Assembly (NCBI RefSeq): GCF_020037125.1 | Contig: NZ_JAIQDG010000003.1 | Span: 1 to 64,000, forward strand | Reading direction: 5' to 3' | Origin: Myxococcus sp. RHSTA-1-4 | Lineage (GTDB): Bacteria > Myxococcota > Myxococcia > Myxococcales > Myxococcaceae | DNA length: 64,000 bases | Part shown: positions 7,994 to 16,931 of the stretch, in pieces | How positions within the stretch are numbered: the stretch's first letter is position 1 | Layout of the letters: every line of letters begins with the position of its first letter | The notes under the pieces: generated by a model | The model's database searches: none | What the model was told of the DNA's origin: nothing | What the model saw: the letters and a program-made list of their open reading frames with translations, nothing else | Translations under genes and position numbers: made by a program

Positions 7994-8524
7994 TCAGTAC
8001 GTCGTCGTGTTCGCCATGTTGATGGTGAAGGCAGTCGTGCCGTTGATGCCCGTCAGGCGGAACTTCGAGACGCCCGTGACCTTGGGCTGGCTCAGGTTGG
8101 AGCCGTTCAGCAGGATGTACCTGGAGCGGCCGGCCTGCATGCTCCAGGACGCGACGTCCTTCCAGGTGTTGGTGGCGGAGTCGAACGTCGAGAGCATCAC
8201 CGAGCCGACGTAGAATGAGCCATTGAACGTGGTCGACTGGTTCACGGTGAGCACGAGGATGCTCAGGTCGAGCTTGCCCGTGGGGGCCATGGCGGGCGTC
8301 GGACTGACGTCGACGTAGGGCGCGTCGACCCGGAAGCCGCTGGAGGTCGGACCGGAGAGGGGAGAGGTGTTGGGGAACTCGAGGGTCAGCGTGCCATCGC
8401 TGGTGAGCTGCGTGCAGGTCGTCCCCGCGGCACAGTCGACGCTGTCCATCGCCGTGAACGTCTGCTGAATGGCGAGGGCACTGAAAGAGGCCACGAGCAC
8501 CGCGGCGAATGTGAGCTTTCTCAT
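7994..8524 (-). CDS. Exported protein of unknown function, jelly-roll-like composition
   Basis: A 176-residue protein with a signal peptide (MRKLTFAAVLVASFSALA, cleavage near residue 18). The mature part is rich in Ser, Thr, Asn and Val with alternating hydrophobic residues, as expected for an all-beta domain. One cysteine pair lies in CAAGTTC. I recognise no family. It is monocistronic; 186 bp separate its stop from the start of the repeat lipoprotein downstream on the same strand. Likely periplasmic or surface exposed. Confidence 0.7.
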   Translation of the reverse strand: MRKLTFAAVLVASFSALAIQQTFTAMDSVDCAAGTTCTQLTSDGTLTLEFPNTSPLSGPTSSGFRVDAPYVDVSPTPAMAPTGKLDLSILVLTVNQSTTFNGSFYVGSVMLSTFDSATNTWKDVASWSMQAGRSRYILLNGSNLSQPKVTGVSKFRLTGINGTTAFTINMANTTTY

Positions 8525-8718
8525 GATGCGTTCCCGGGGAATGGAGAGCGGAGGTCTGCAAAACAGACAAATGATGCAAAGGCAGGAAACGTGCCATTCC
8601 TGTCTCCTCTAGAACCCCATGGATGCTGCGCAATTTGTGCGCACAGTGCGCATCCACTGCGCCTGGCCGTGGTGGTCAGGTTGCGTGATAGGGTGTCCAC
8701 CCAGGAGGTAGTGTCCGG

Positions 8719-9639
8719 GTGTCACGAGCGTCTCTCGTCCAGCTCACGCTGCTGCCGTTGATGCTTGCCACCGGCGCCCAGGCCTGGCAGGTGGACGGCG
8801 ACGCGCGGCGAATCGACACGGCCGGAAGGGCCGGGGACACGGCGCGGGAGCTGCGGGTGGCGCCCGGGGTCGTCACCTCCCTGGTGTTCGACACGCCGCT
8901 GGACCTGGAGGCCATGAAGGCGGAGTTGGAGGGGCTGGGCGCGCGCTTCGGGCTGGTGGACGTGGGCCAGAGCCGGATGACGATGCTGCTGCGCCCGTCC
9001 GCGGGCTTCTCGCCGGGCTCACGTCAGCGGGTGGAGGTGCGCTTCTCCCGGGGCGAGGAGCCCCGGCGCGCGGTGCTCGAGCTGGTGTCGGTGCCGAAGG
9101 CGGAGGCGGAGCGGCAGGTGGAGGTGACACGCCAGCGTCCGCCGGAGGAGGGGCGGGTGGCCGCGCTGGAGGCTCGCGGCGCCGCTTGCGAGGCGGAGCT
9201 GGAGGCGGTGAAGGCACGAAGCGCCATGCCGCTGGCCATGCTGGTGCTGGAGGGGGGCTTGAAGCCGGAGCACCCTCGTGGAGGTCGGCTCCTCAAATCC
9301 AACGAGGACTGGCCGCACCCGGAAGATATGGAGCTGACGCAGGCGGCTTTGTACCGCACGAAGGGACGAGCTGCTCTCTCTCTGCGCCTAAGTCTCGCGC
9401 TGGGCTCGCAGCGCTGGACGCCGGGGGAAGCCGTGGTGGAGGACGCGCGCACGGGGCGGCGCCGGAAGGTGCACGGCGTGGCCATGAATCAGCCGGCGCT
9501 TGAGCCGGGCGCGGAGGCGCTGCTGGTGGTGGAGTGGGAAGCGACTTCCGAGGCAGGCGGCATCGTGGATGTGCGGGTACTGGAGCGGGAGGGCGCGCGC
9601 CACGTCGGTGTCGGCGATGTGGAACCGGGCCCTCCCTGA
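8719..9639 (+). CDS. DUF2381-family myxobacterial exported protein
   Basis: A 306-residue protein of the DUF2381 family (a Myxococcus paralogous family of unknown function). It starts with a signal peptide (LTLLPLMLATGAQA), followed by VVTSLVFDTPLDLEAM and LLRPSAGFSPGSRQRVEVRF, which are typical of the family. The C-terminal half is beta-rich (RWTPGEAVVEDARTGRRRKV). The GTG start at 8719 is supported by AGGAGGTAG eight bases upstream. In myxobacteria these proteins are commonly encoded next to a membrane Ser/Thr kinase, as here (66-bp gap), so the pair may sense and relay an envelope signal; that role is inference. Confidence 0.85.
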   Translation: MSRASLVQLTLLPLMLATGAQAWQVDGDARRIDTAGRAGDTARELRVAPGVVTSLVFDTPLDLEAMKAELEGLGARFGLVDVGQSRMTMLLRPSAGFSPGSRQRVEVRFSRGEEPRRAVLELVSVPKAEAERQVEVTRQRPPEEGRVAALEARGAACEAELEAVKARSAMPLAMLVLEGGLKPEHPRGGRLLKSNEDWPHPEDMELTQAALYRTKGRAALSLRLSLALGSQRWTPGEAVVEDARTGRRRKVHGVAMNQPALEPGAEALLVVEWEATSEAGGIVDVRVLEREGARHVGVGDVEPGPP

Positions 9640-9705
9640 GCATGAACGCGCCGGGCGCCCGGATTCCGGGCGTACGTGCCACGACGAGGCCAGGGTGAGA
9701 CGAGC

Positions 9706-11655
9706 ATGAGCAATGCGGAAGAGCTGGGGCCAGGAGTGCGGGTGGGGGACTTCCTGCTGGCGCGCAAGCTGGGGGAGGGGGGCTTCGGCGGCGTGTGGCT
9801 GGCCCACGGCATCCACGAACCCCGGGTGCCGGTGGCCCTCAAGCTGGGCTGGGAGTCGGAGGCGGGGCGCAAGGCGGGCGGTCGTGGCCGCAGGGAGTTG
9901 CGGGTGCTGCTGGAGTTGGACCATCCCCACATCGTGCGCCCGCTGGCGTATGGCCTCTGGCCGGCGCGTCCCGGAGGCAGGCCCTACCTCGTCATGGAGT
10001 ATGTGGAAGGGGAAGCGCTGGACGCGTGGGTCCGCCGCGCCAACCCATCGTTGGAGGTGCTGGGGACCGTCTTCGGCAAGCTGCTGTCGGCGCTGGCCCA
10101 TGCGCACTCGCGTGGTGTGCTGCACCGGGACCTGAAGCCCGGCAACGTGTGGGTGGATGCGGCCACGCAGCCGACGCTGCTGGACTGGGGCGCCGGGGAC
10201 GCGGTTGGGGCGCTGACGCTCACCGAGCGGGGACTGCCCCCAGGCACGCCGGGTTATCGCAGCCCCCAGGCGGAGTGCTTCGCCGGCCCGGGCGCGTACG
10301 CCTGCACGCCCCTGGACGATCTGTACGCGCTGGGCGTCACCTTTTATGTGGCGCTCACCGAGGTGCACCCCTTCCCCTTCGAGTCGCGCGAGCAGCTCTC
10401 GCTTGCGGTGGCGCACGTCCGGCCCGTGGCGGCGCACGCCCTCAACCCCCGCGTGCCCGAGGTGCTGGGCACATGGGTGTCTCGGCTGATGGCCTCCCGG
10501 GTGGAGGAGCGCTTCTTCAGCGCATCCGATGCTCTGGACGCGTTGCGCGCGGTGCTGACCACGCCCGGGGGGGACTGGGGCACCCGCGTCTACGAGCACC
10601 AGGCCCCCAAGCCGCATCGAGAGGCGCCCACCCAGCCGCCGACCACCGGGGACGGCCCGCCGGCGGAGGATGTGGAGGTGCTCGCTCACCATGCACTGAG
10701 CGCTTCGTGGGCGCGGGACGTCGACGAGCGGCATGAGGCCGCTGTGGCGCGCCGGGATGCGCTGCTGGCGGTGGCCGCCGCACGCGCAGAGGTGGTTGCG
10801 GTACCCGCCCGGAACGAGGTGCCCCCCGCTATACCGGAAGCGGGCCCTCCCGTGCCGAAGCGCCCACGGGTCCGAGTGGCACGCGGGTGGGGTTGGGTCC
10901 TGGGTGGCCTGCTCGTCCTGACCGTGGGCGTGGGGCTGCGGTGGATTGGGTGGGAGATTCCGCGCGCCGATTCGGTTGCGCGCCAGCCCTCGCCAACCAC
11001 GAAGCCCGTGGCACCCTCCCGCCTCGAAAGCGCTCAGCCCGAGGCGGTGGTGCCCGCTACGTTGACTCCTGCATCTTCGCTCCCCCTGCCGCTACCAGCC
11101 AAGGAAGGCCTTTCCGTGAATCCGTCTCCGCTGCTTGCTCCTACTGCCTCCGCCCCTACCAGCCGCCGATCGCGGCTCGTCGCTCGCGCCGCGCAGTGCG
11201 TGGTGGGGGCTACCCTCGCGGCCACGCAAGCGGCCTGCCCGGGCATTCCCCTGCGTCCCGCCGAAGAGAAGTGTCCGCTTGGCGCCTTTCAGACCATCAA
11301 GGACCTGGGTTTGCCGTCCGATGAGACGCTGGCCATTTGGCTCGACGCCAGTTTGCCCCACCACATGAGGAAGGGCCTCTACCGCGAGGGGCCCCTCACG
11401 AGTGAGGTCATCAGCCCCCTTGCAATCCGGCATGCCTTGATCTCCGGCCAAGTCATCTTCGGAGGCAACGGGCGGATGTTCGTGCGCTACACTGCGATTA
11501 CGCCCAGGGGCGGCAGGACGATGCCCTTCTGTGCCCAGCTTGGCGATTCATTTGACGCGGGAGGGGTTGGACTACCCATGGATGATGGCTCCACACCTCA
11601 GGCCATCAAGATGGGCTCACGGGGGACTGGCTACTTGGTCGACCACTTCTATTAA
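9706..11655 (+). CDS. Membrane-anchored eukaryotic-like Ser/Thr protein kinase
   Basis: A 649-residue Hanks-type kinase. The glycine loop GEGGFGGVW (23-31), the lysine of VALKLG (K46), catalytic HRDLKPGN (140-147), the metal-binding loop DWG in place of DFG (D160) and GTPGYRSPQAE are all present, so it should be active. A Pro/Ala-rich linker leads to one membrane helix (about 393-415), then a Pro/Ser/Thr-rich stalk and a ~150-residue C-terminal domain outside the membrane. That domain contains several cysteines (AACPGIPLRPAEEKCPLGAF) and ends GTGYLVDHFY. The sensor domain is unrecognised. It follows the DUF2381 gene on the same strand, a recurrent myxobacterial pairing. The ATG at 9706 fits the conserved kinase start better than in-frame codons upstream. 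Confidence 0.9.
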   Translation: MSNAEELGPGVRVGDFLLARKLGEGGFGGVWLAHGIHEPRVPVALKLGWESEAGRKAGGRGRRELRVLLELDHPHIVRPLAYGLWPARPGGRPYLVMEYVEGEALDAWVRRANPSLEVLGTVFGKLLSALAHAHSRGVLHRDLKPGNVWVDAATQPTLLDWGAGDAVGALTLTERGLPPGTPGYRSPQAECFAGPGAYACTPLDDLYALGVTFYVALTEVHPFPFESREQLSLAVAHVRPVAAHALNPRVPEVLGTWVSRLMASRVEERFFSASDALDALRAVLTTPGGDWGTRVYEHQAPKPHREAPTQPPTTGDGPPAEDVEVLAHHALSASWARDVDERHEAAVARRDALLAVAAARAEVVAVPARNEVPPAIPEAGPPVPKRPRVRVARGWGWVLGGLLVLTVGVGLRWIGWEIPRADSVARQPSPTTKPVAPSRLESAQPEAVVPATLTPASSLPLPLPAKEGLSVNPSPLLAPTASAPTSRRSRLVARAAQCVVGATLAATQAACPGIPLRPAEEKCPLGAFQTIKDLGLPSDETLAIWLDASLPHHMRKGLYREGPLTSEVISPLAIRHALISGQVIFGGNGRMFVRYTAITPRGGRTMPFCAQLGDSFDAGGVGLPMDDGSTPQAIKMGSRGTGYLVDHFY

Positions 11656-11715
11656 CCGAGCCTCTTCAGCAAGGTCGGCTAATGCAGGCCTCTCGGAGAG
11701 GGTGTCCGCCCTCCC

Positions 11716-13422
11716 TCAATTGGGCTTGCGCCTCTTGCCGCGCTTGAATCTGGTCAGCTTATCGGCAGCGGCTGCAACGCGTTTGCGCACATTGGCCTTG
11801 CCGTCCGGCTTCCACTGCGCGGCCTGACGGATGAAGTCCTCGTCCTGCGTGCGGCTGCTGAGCAGATCCTTGTCGAATTTGATTCTGACCAGGAGCGGGA
11901 ACCGCACCGCCTGACCACTGATGAGCCCCTGTCCAGGGCCGAAGCCAGGAAGCATGCGAGCGTCGGACTCGGAGAGGTTCTCCATGACGGACCGTACGAA
12001 AGCCTGGTCCTTGGGGTTCACGAGTCGCAGCACAAGGAAGCTGTTGCACTGGGCCAGAATGGTCTCATCGACACGGCTGGGGCGCTGAGTTACCAGCATG
12101 AGGCCCACTCCGAACTTTCGTCCCTCCGTTACCACTTTCCGCAGTGTGGCGAGAGATGGGGTGTCGTCCGTTCCCTCTCTGCCGGAGGGGATGAAGTTGT
12201 GGGCTTCTTCGACTACGGACAGGAATGGAGCGATCCTGTCGGAGAGCTCGGCACGGTGAGCGAAAAGCGCCTCCATGAGCAGTGACACAATGGTGCTCTG
12301 CGTGAGGTGGTCGTACCCACCGAGGTACAGGATGGATACCTGACTGGGGGCGACGATCTCCTCAGGTTGTTCATGAGGATCGGGCAACTGCTCGAACTTC
12401 AACGAGGGGTGGAGCTGACGGAGCCGCTTGTTGCTCGACTCCATCTTTGCGAGCTGTGCGACCACGAGGTTCAAGGCGCGACGCGTTGCGAGCATGGTGG
12501 GGCGTCGGTGAGGACCGCTATTGGCGGATTGACTCCCGATCTGCCTCTCCACGTGGCCCAGCAGACGCCGGATATACCCGATGACGGACTCGCCCGCCTC
12601 GGGCGCCTCCTGCGCCATGACTGCGTGCATGAACTCGAATTGAGGCTCGGTCAGGCCCTCAGTCATCTTGGCGATGAGTGTCTCGACAATGGCGCGGTTC
12701 TCCTCGGCCATGACCAGGTGTGGGTAGAACAATCGGACCTGGGTGTCGGGGAACAGGTCCCGCTTCTCCCAAAGTCCGATGTAGTCGCCGTGAGGATCGA
12801 AGATGACAAGGGGGTAGCCCTGGTCAATGAGCTCGCGAAGGATTCTCCGGGCCGCAACCGCCTTTCCACCTCCTGTCATGGCGAGAATGGCCATATGACG
12901 GGCAACGACTCGCTCAGCGGAGATGGCCACAGGGACATCAGAGCGGGCGATGAGTGTCCCGATCGGAAGTTGGGTCTGTCCCTCCAGTCCTCCGGCGAGA
13001 AGCTCCCGGATGGCTTCCGCGGGTGGATAACGCACGTCAGCGGCGGGCGGGATGGGGTACGTCAGTGGGAAGAGGTCCAGACGCCCTGTTTCTTCCGCCC
13101 ACGTGAACCCAAGCACGAGCACGCGAGCCTGGAGTTGGTCCCTGCTGTTGGACAACACCGTGTCCACGAGAGAAATGGACTCGTTGGCCAGCTCCTGGGC
13201 TGCTTCGTAGGGGAAGAAGGGATTGTACCGGTCGATCGACGTGATGCGTCCCCATGCAATGATGTTGGACCGGTCGGTGTAGTCCTCGTTGGGAATTTCC
13301 ATCGGCACAGCCACTAGGTCGCCGACTCGTGAGCGAAAGCTCTTGAGGATGAACGAGAACTCAGAGGTCGAGGCATCACCGACGATGGTGCCAATCGAGT
13401 CCCAGGTGCTGAGGGATTCCAT
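11716..13422 (-). CDS. HerA-like DNA-translocating ATPase with altered Walker A
   Basis: A 568-residue HerA/FtsK-superfamily ATPase with DUF87-like organisation. An N-terminal HAS-barrel (about 1-110) includes RVGDLVAVPMEI. The P-loop segment is AMTGGGKAVAARR (181-193), followed by IFDPHGDYIGLW (208-219), Walker B FLSVVEEAHNF (400-410) and the sensor/arginine-finger region LMLVTQRPSRVD (441-452). Such hexameric motors pair with NurA to resect DNA ends or with defence nucleases. The nucleotide-binding Ser/Thr after the P-loop lysine is alanine here (K187-A188), an unusual change. Its start lies 3 bp after the NurA stop, so the two are translated together. It is the last gene of the vsr-dcm-nurA-herA operon; 60 bp separate it from the convergent kinase gene. 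Confidence 0.85.
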   Translation of the reverse strand: MESLSTWDSIGTIVGDASTSEFSFILKSFRSRVGDLVAVPMEIPNEDYTDRSNIIAWGRITSIDRYNPFFPYEAAQELANESISLVDTVLSNSRDQLQARVLVLGFTWAEETGRLDLFPLTYPIPPAADVRYPPAEAIRELLAGGLEGQTQLPIGTLIARSDVPVAISAERVVARHMAILAMTGGGKAVAARRILRELIDQGYPLVIFDPHGDYIGLWEKRDLFPDTQVRLFYPHLVMAEENRAIVETLIAKMTEGLTEPQFEFMHAVMAQEAPEAGESVIGYIRRLLGHVERQIGSQSANSGPHRRPTMLATRRALNLVVAQLAKMESSNKRLRQLHPSLKFEQLPDPHEQPEEIVAPSQVSILYLGGYDHLTQSTIVSLLMEALFAHRAELSDRIAPFLSVVEEAHNFIPSGREGTDDTPSLATLRKVVTEGRKFGVGLMLVTQRPSRVDETILAQCNSFLVLRLVNPKDQAFVRSVMENLSESDARMLPGFGPGQGLISGQAVRFPLLVRIKFDKDLLSSRTQDEDFIRQAAQWKPDGKANVRKRVAAAADKLTRFKRGKRRKPN

Positions 13423-13425
13423 GGT

Positions 13426-15336
13426 CTAGGATCTCCGGAAGTCGGGCCTGAAAAGCCAGTCGCGAGTGTTTGCGCTGACGATACGTCGAGCCATCCGAAT
13501 GACAGCCGGATTCCCGCTATCCATGGCCCTACGCATCAACTGGGCGGTCAGCATTACGTTCATCTGTCGGGACATCCACTCGGGCACCTTGGCGTGCTTG
13601 TCCACGATGTCGAGCCCCACCGGGAAGGAGTATCGGGGCAACAGGCGCGACATGTGAACGATCAGTTGCAGAAGCTCGCTGAAGTCAAAAGGCCCGGTGC
13701 GGAACGCCTCGACACGGATGGGCATCGTCTCCGCGTGTGGCTTGACGTACGTGGTCAGTGGGCGCGGGAAGCCCTTGATGTCCATCGCCCACGAGGTGGG
13801 AATCTTGTTGTCGGGCCCCTGCTTGTCCAGAGCAACGGGTGCGATGTATTCGGCCTCGTCGAGCACGCACTCCAGCAGGATGGGATCGGTGATGCGGTAT
13901 TCACGAAGCTTCTGGAACATCGTCCGCATGCTTGTGCCGTCAAGGTAGCCGTCCGCCTTGAGCTGCTCGAGGAGGGCCATAGTGAGGATGCCGGGAGTGG
14001 CGGATGTAGGTCGCTCTACCACGCCACAAACGGTGGCCGTCGCCTGCTCCAGCATTCGGAGTTGCTCCCGGTAGACGGATACGAACTGAGCGGCCCTCCC
14101 CTCGCGACGCTTCCCGCCGCCCGGCAGCAGCTTCTGGGCGGTGGAGGACGTGAAGGAAGGAAAGTCCTCCAGCGCATAGGGAGAGACCGGGATGACCAGG
14201 GGGCCGTGCAGGATGCACATGGAGGGTTTCTCACTCTGGAGCATTGCCAGAGCACCCGCAGCCTCACAGCAGTAGCGGGCAGCATCCCGCAGCTTCATTA
14301 CGTCGTCGAAGCCCTCCTCGTACACACCTGTACCCGCGGAGTCGTAGAGTTCGTCCACGAGCTGTACGTCAAAGGCGAACCGCTCGCGCTGCTGGCTCCG
14401 ACCCCCGGGAGTCACTACATAGGAACCCACACGGATGGCGAGGGGAGCGCTGCCAAGCGAGGTGACATTCGCGACCCCACCATCGACAAAACCAATTTTA
14501 TGGCCTTGGAACTTCTGCCATGTCGCCCGATGGTCTACATGGACCTTCTGGAGCTTTCCCGCCTCCATCAGGGTCTGCCGGAGGGTGTCCGCGAGCGTAT
14601 CCAGCACATCCATGAACTCGGCCTGTGCGTTGGCCGAGAGTGAGAGGCCAGACTTGAGAATCTCCGTCAGGATGTGCGGCCGGACGAGCCGCTTATCCAG
14701 GCGCTTGCGTTTGGGACGTGCGGGTTCGGATGGGGGCTGCGGAACGACGCGCAGTGGCGGCCCTGACCTCGGAGGTTTCAGTGGCTGCGGTGCATCGTGC
14801 GCTTCAGGGGGCGGGAGCGTGCTGTCGCGGCGGAGACCTATTGCCTGCTGGAGACTCAACGCGAACGGGTCCGCATGAGACCATGCCGCCATGCCGTCCG
14901 GAAGCGCCCCTGCCGCAAGCCCCCGAAGCGCTGCATGCTGCACCGGGCTGCCCGAGCGGGTGACGACATCCCAGTCCAACGCACAGGCGCAGTCATTCTG
15001 GACCGTGATGAGGCCCCAGAAGAAATCGCCAGCCTGGACTCCCTCCAGCCCACGGCCTTCGACCTTGTTGCCTACGAGCCGCCAGTTCTTCTTTTGCCGA
15101 CGAAGGGGACGCCGGGTGACGTTCCGGTCCGAGTGCCTCCGCGTGACCACTTCGATTTCTTCCTGGTCGAGCCCCTCTGGAAAGAGGGTGTCCATGACGG
15201 ACGCGTTGAAGTTGATGGCCCGCTGCTTTGCCCCACCTTCTCGCCCTTCCCGCCTGACTGCAGCGAACCACCCGAGCTCCGACGAGCGCAGCTCGCGAAG
15301 CACGAAGAACTGCCTTGGGAGTGTGGTCTTGCTCAC
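13426..15336 (-). CDS. NurA-domain nuclease with long N-terminal extension
   Basis: A 636-residue protein. The NurA fold (5'-3' nuclease, RNase H-like) begins about residue 275 with HKIGFVDGGVANV, whose FVDGG aspartate (D285) is the first catalytic residue. It runs through YEEGFDDVMKLRDAARYCCE, DGPL-like CILHGPLVIP, and a C-terminal TYVKPHAE/SFPVGLDIVDKHAKV region. Residues 1-215 are an additional, Arg-rich, unrecognised region ending in a Pro-rich linker. Archaeal NurA proteins are usually about 330-450 residues, so this is an enlarged form. The GTG start (15336) has GAGG nearby. It is directly followed by herA, giving a NurA-HerA pair inside the methyltransferase/Vsr operon, where it presumably cuts or resects invading DNA; the target is inference. 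Confidence 0.8.
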   Translation of the reverse strand: MSKTTLPRQFFVLRELRSSELGWFAAVRREGREGGAKQRAINFNASVMDTLFPEGLDQEEIEVVTRRHSDRNVTRRPLRRQKKNWRLVGNKVEGRGLEGVQAGDFFWGLITVQNDCACALDWDVVTRSGSPVQHAALRGLAAGALPDGMAAWSHADPFALSLQQAIGLRRDSTLPPPEAHDAPQPLKPPRSGPPLRVVPQPPSEPARPKRKRLDKRLVRPHILTEILKSGLSLSANAQAEFMDVLDTLADTLRQTLMEAGKLQKVHVDHRATWQKFQGHKIGFVDGGVANVTSLGSAPLAIRVGSYVVTPGGRSQQRERFAFDVQLVDELYDSAGTGVYEEGFDDVMKLRDAARYCCEAAGALAMLQSEKPSMCILHGPLVIPVSPYALEDFPSFTSSTAQKLLPGGGKRREGRAAQFVSVYREQLRMLEQATATVCGVVERPTSATPGILTMALLEQLKADGYLDGTSMRTMFQKLREYRITDPILLECVLDEAEYIAPVALDKQGPDNKIPTSWAMDIKGFPRPLTTYVKPHAETMPIRVEAFRTGPFDFSELLQLIVHMSRLLPRYSFPVGLDIVDKHAKVPEWMSRQMNVMLTAQLMRRAMDSGNPAVIRMARRIVSANTRDWLFRPDFRRS

Positions 15337-15388
15337 GGGTGCCTCGCATCAAGCGCTGGAACGTCCTAGCGCCCCCCTCACATCTGCG

Positions 15389-16891
15389 TCAGGCGACAAC
15401 TCTTACCACTGAGTCCTTCCCTGATTGTAGAGATTCCACGTAATCCGGGAAGGGGTGCGCAACTCTTGCGCCGAGCGTGGCGAGCAACTCGTGAGCGATG
15501 GCCCAGGCCAGGAGCGGCGGAACGCTGTTGCCGATCTGCCGGAAGGCGGGATTCATCGTGCCGGAGAATCTGAACCCATCTGGGAACGACTGAAGGCGCG
15601 CCGCCTCTCGCACGGAGATGACCCGCTGTTGCGAGGACTCGTAGTGGATGTGGCTGTAGGTGTCCTTGCCCAGGTGGGCCATCAACGTCCTGGCGGGCTC
15701 GTCCTTGGCCATCTTCCGCCACTTGTTGGGGAATTTCTTGGGGTCATACGGAGGAACGTAGTCGGCGCGGCGTGGGAGCGGCTGCCCTGACTTTCGGCAC
15801 TTTTCGACCTGTTGCTCGTACAACTTCTCGGCGAGCGCATGGGCCTTGGGATAGTCGTCTCCAGGCTTCATTCTCTTGAAGAGCCGGTAGTCGCGTTGGG
15901 TGAGGCAGCGTGTGACGTGGTCCCTCAGGTATCCCGCAGATGGAAAATCGGGCCACTCCTTCATGAGTCGCGCATAGGCGCTAGGCGGATTGTCCCCATA
16001 GGGCAGCTTGCCGTTGAGGCGTCGGGTCCCACGGCGGTCCAGTCCGTGGATATGGTCTTCCAGGGGGGGGAGGTCCGCTAGGGCCTCTTCGACGGTCACC
16101 CAGGGGCGAGCATTTAGGGGGGGCGCCGCTGGGGCGCGGAATCGACTGTGCTGGGTCTCGCTCGTGTGGAGGATGTGCTTCAAGGCGACTTTGCGCGAGC
16201 CCTCGTATCCGGGGGGGAAGTTGCCCCTCCGGGTTGGTTCCGGAAATGAGGGCTTGAGACCCAGCTTTTCGTGGATGGCCACGAGGAAGAAGCGCTCGCG
16301 CAGTTGGGGAACTCCATAGTTGGCGGCGTTCAGCAGGGTGTAGGCGCACTTGTAGCCCAGCTGTTCCAGCGACTCGCAGATCTCGTCCCCGAGGTTGTGT
16401 CCGCCCCAATTGAGGATGTCGGGCACATTCTCCATGACCAACGCGAGGGGCTTCAGCTCATCCACGTACTCAAGATAGGGAACGTAGAGCCTGGCACGTG
16501 GATCGTTCTTGAACGCGACGGGGTCCTTCGCGACTTCCCGCAGCTTGGCACGCCCGACCCGGGTGAAGGCCGGGCAGGGGGGACCACCCACGATGATGTC
16601 GACGCCCCTCTCCGTTCGCCACCTCAGGTCGTCGAGAAACTCACTGGGCTTTACCCGCAAGATATCCTTGGGGTTGGCCTGCAGCTCGTCAGGCTCACCG
16701 TCCTTGTGGTGATGGAAGTTCAGGGCGTAGGAGCGGGAAGCATCCTTGTCGATTTCGATCCCGCCGATGCTGAAGCAGCCCGCGGTTACGAAGCCGAGCG
16801 CCATCCCTCCGCAACCGGAGAAAAGGTCCAGCAGCCGTGGTGGTTCTCCCAGCTGAATTCTCTCCCACTTGTCCTTGATGCGCGCGCCCAT
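15389..16891 (-). CDS. C5-cytosine DNA methyltransferase
   Basis: A 500-residue Dcm-type methyltransferase acting on cytosine in DNA with S-adenosylmethionine. The motifs in order are: I LLDLFSGCGGMALGF (20-34), IV GGPPCPAFTRVG with nucleophile C106, VI LVMENVPD (151-158), VIII YGVPQLRERFFLVA, IX RLQSFPDGFRF and X QIGNSVPPLLAWAIA near the end. Between VIII and IX is a ~200-residue target-recognition region. Motif IV reads PPCPAF rather than the commoner PPCQ; C106 is retained. Its start lies 40 bp after the vsr stop and its stop lies 52 bp before the NurA start. It probably protects host DNA while the other proteins act on unmodified DNA, although no classic restriction enzyme is adjacent. 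Confidence 0.93.
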   Translation of the reverse strand: MGARIKDKWERIQLGEPPRLLDLFSGCGGMALGFVTAGCFSIGGIEIDKDASRSYALNFHHHKDGEPDELQANPKDILRVKPSEFLDDLRWRTERGVDIIVGGPPCPAFTRVGRAKLREVAKDPVAFKNDPRARLYVPYLEYVDELKPLALVMENVPDILNWGGHNLGDEICESLEQLGYKCAYTLLNAANYGVPQLRERFFLVAIHEKLGLKPSFPEPTRRGNFPPGYEGSRKVALKHILHTSETQHSRFRAPAAPPLNARPWVTVEEALADLPPLEDHIHGLDRRGTRRLNGKLPYGDNPPSAYARLMKEWPDFPSAGYLRDHVTRCLTQRDYRLFKRMKPGDDYPKAHALAEKLYEQQVEKCRKSGQPLPRRADYVPPYDPKKFPNKWRKMAKDEPARTLMAHLGKDTYSHIHYESSQQRVISVREAARLQSFPDGFRFSGTMNPAFRQIGNSVPPLLAWAIAHELLATLGARVAHPFPDYVESLQSGKDSVVRVVA

Positions 16892-16931
16892 TCCGCTGGG
16901 GCTTATAGCCCATGAACCGGGGGGCGCCCAC

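Noticed and set aside
11671..11705. Short hairpin CCTCTC/GAGAGG between the kinase and HerA genes
   Set aside because: The six-base stem with a one-base loop cannot fold well; not called as a terminator.
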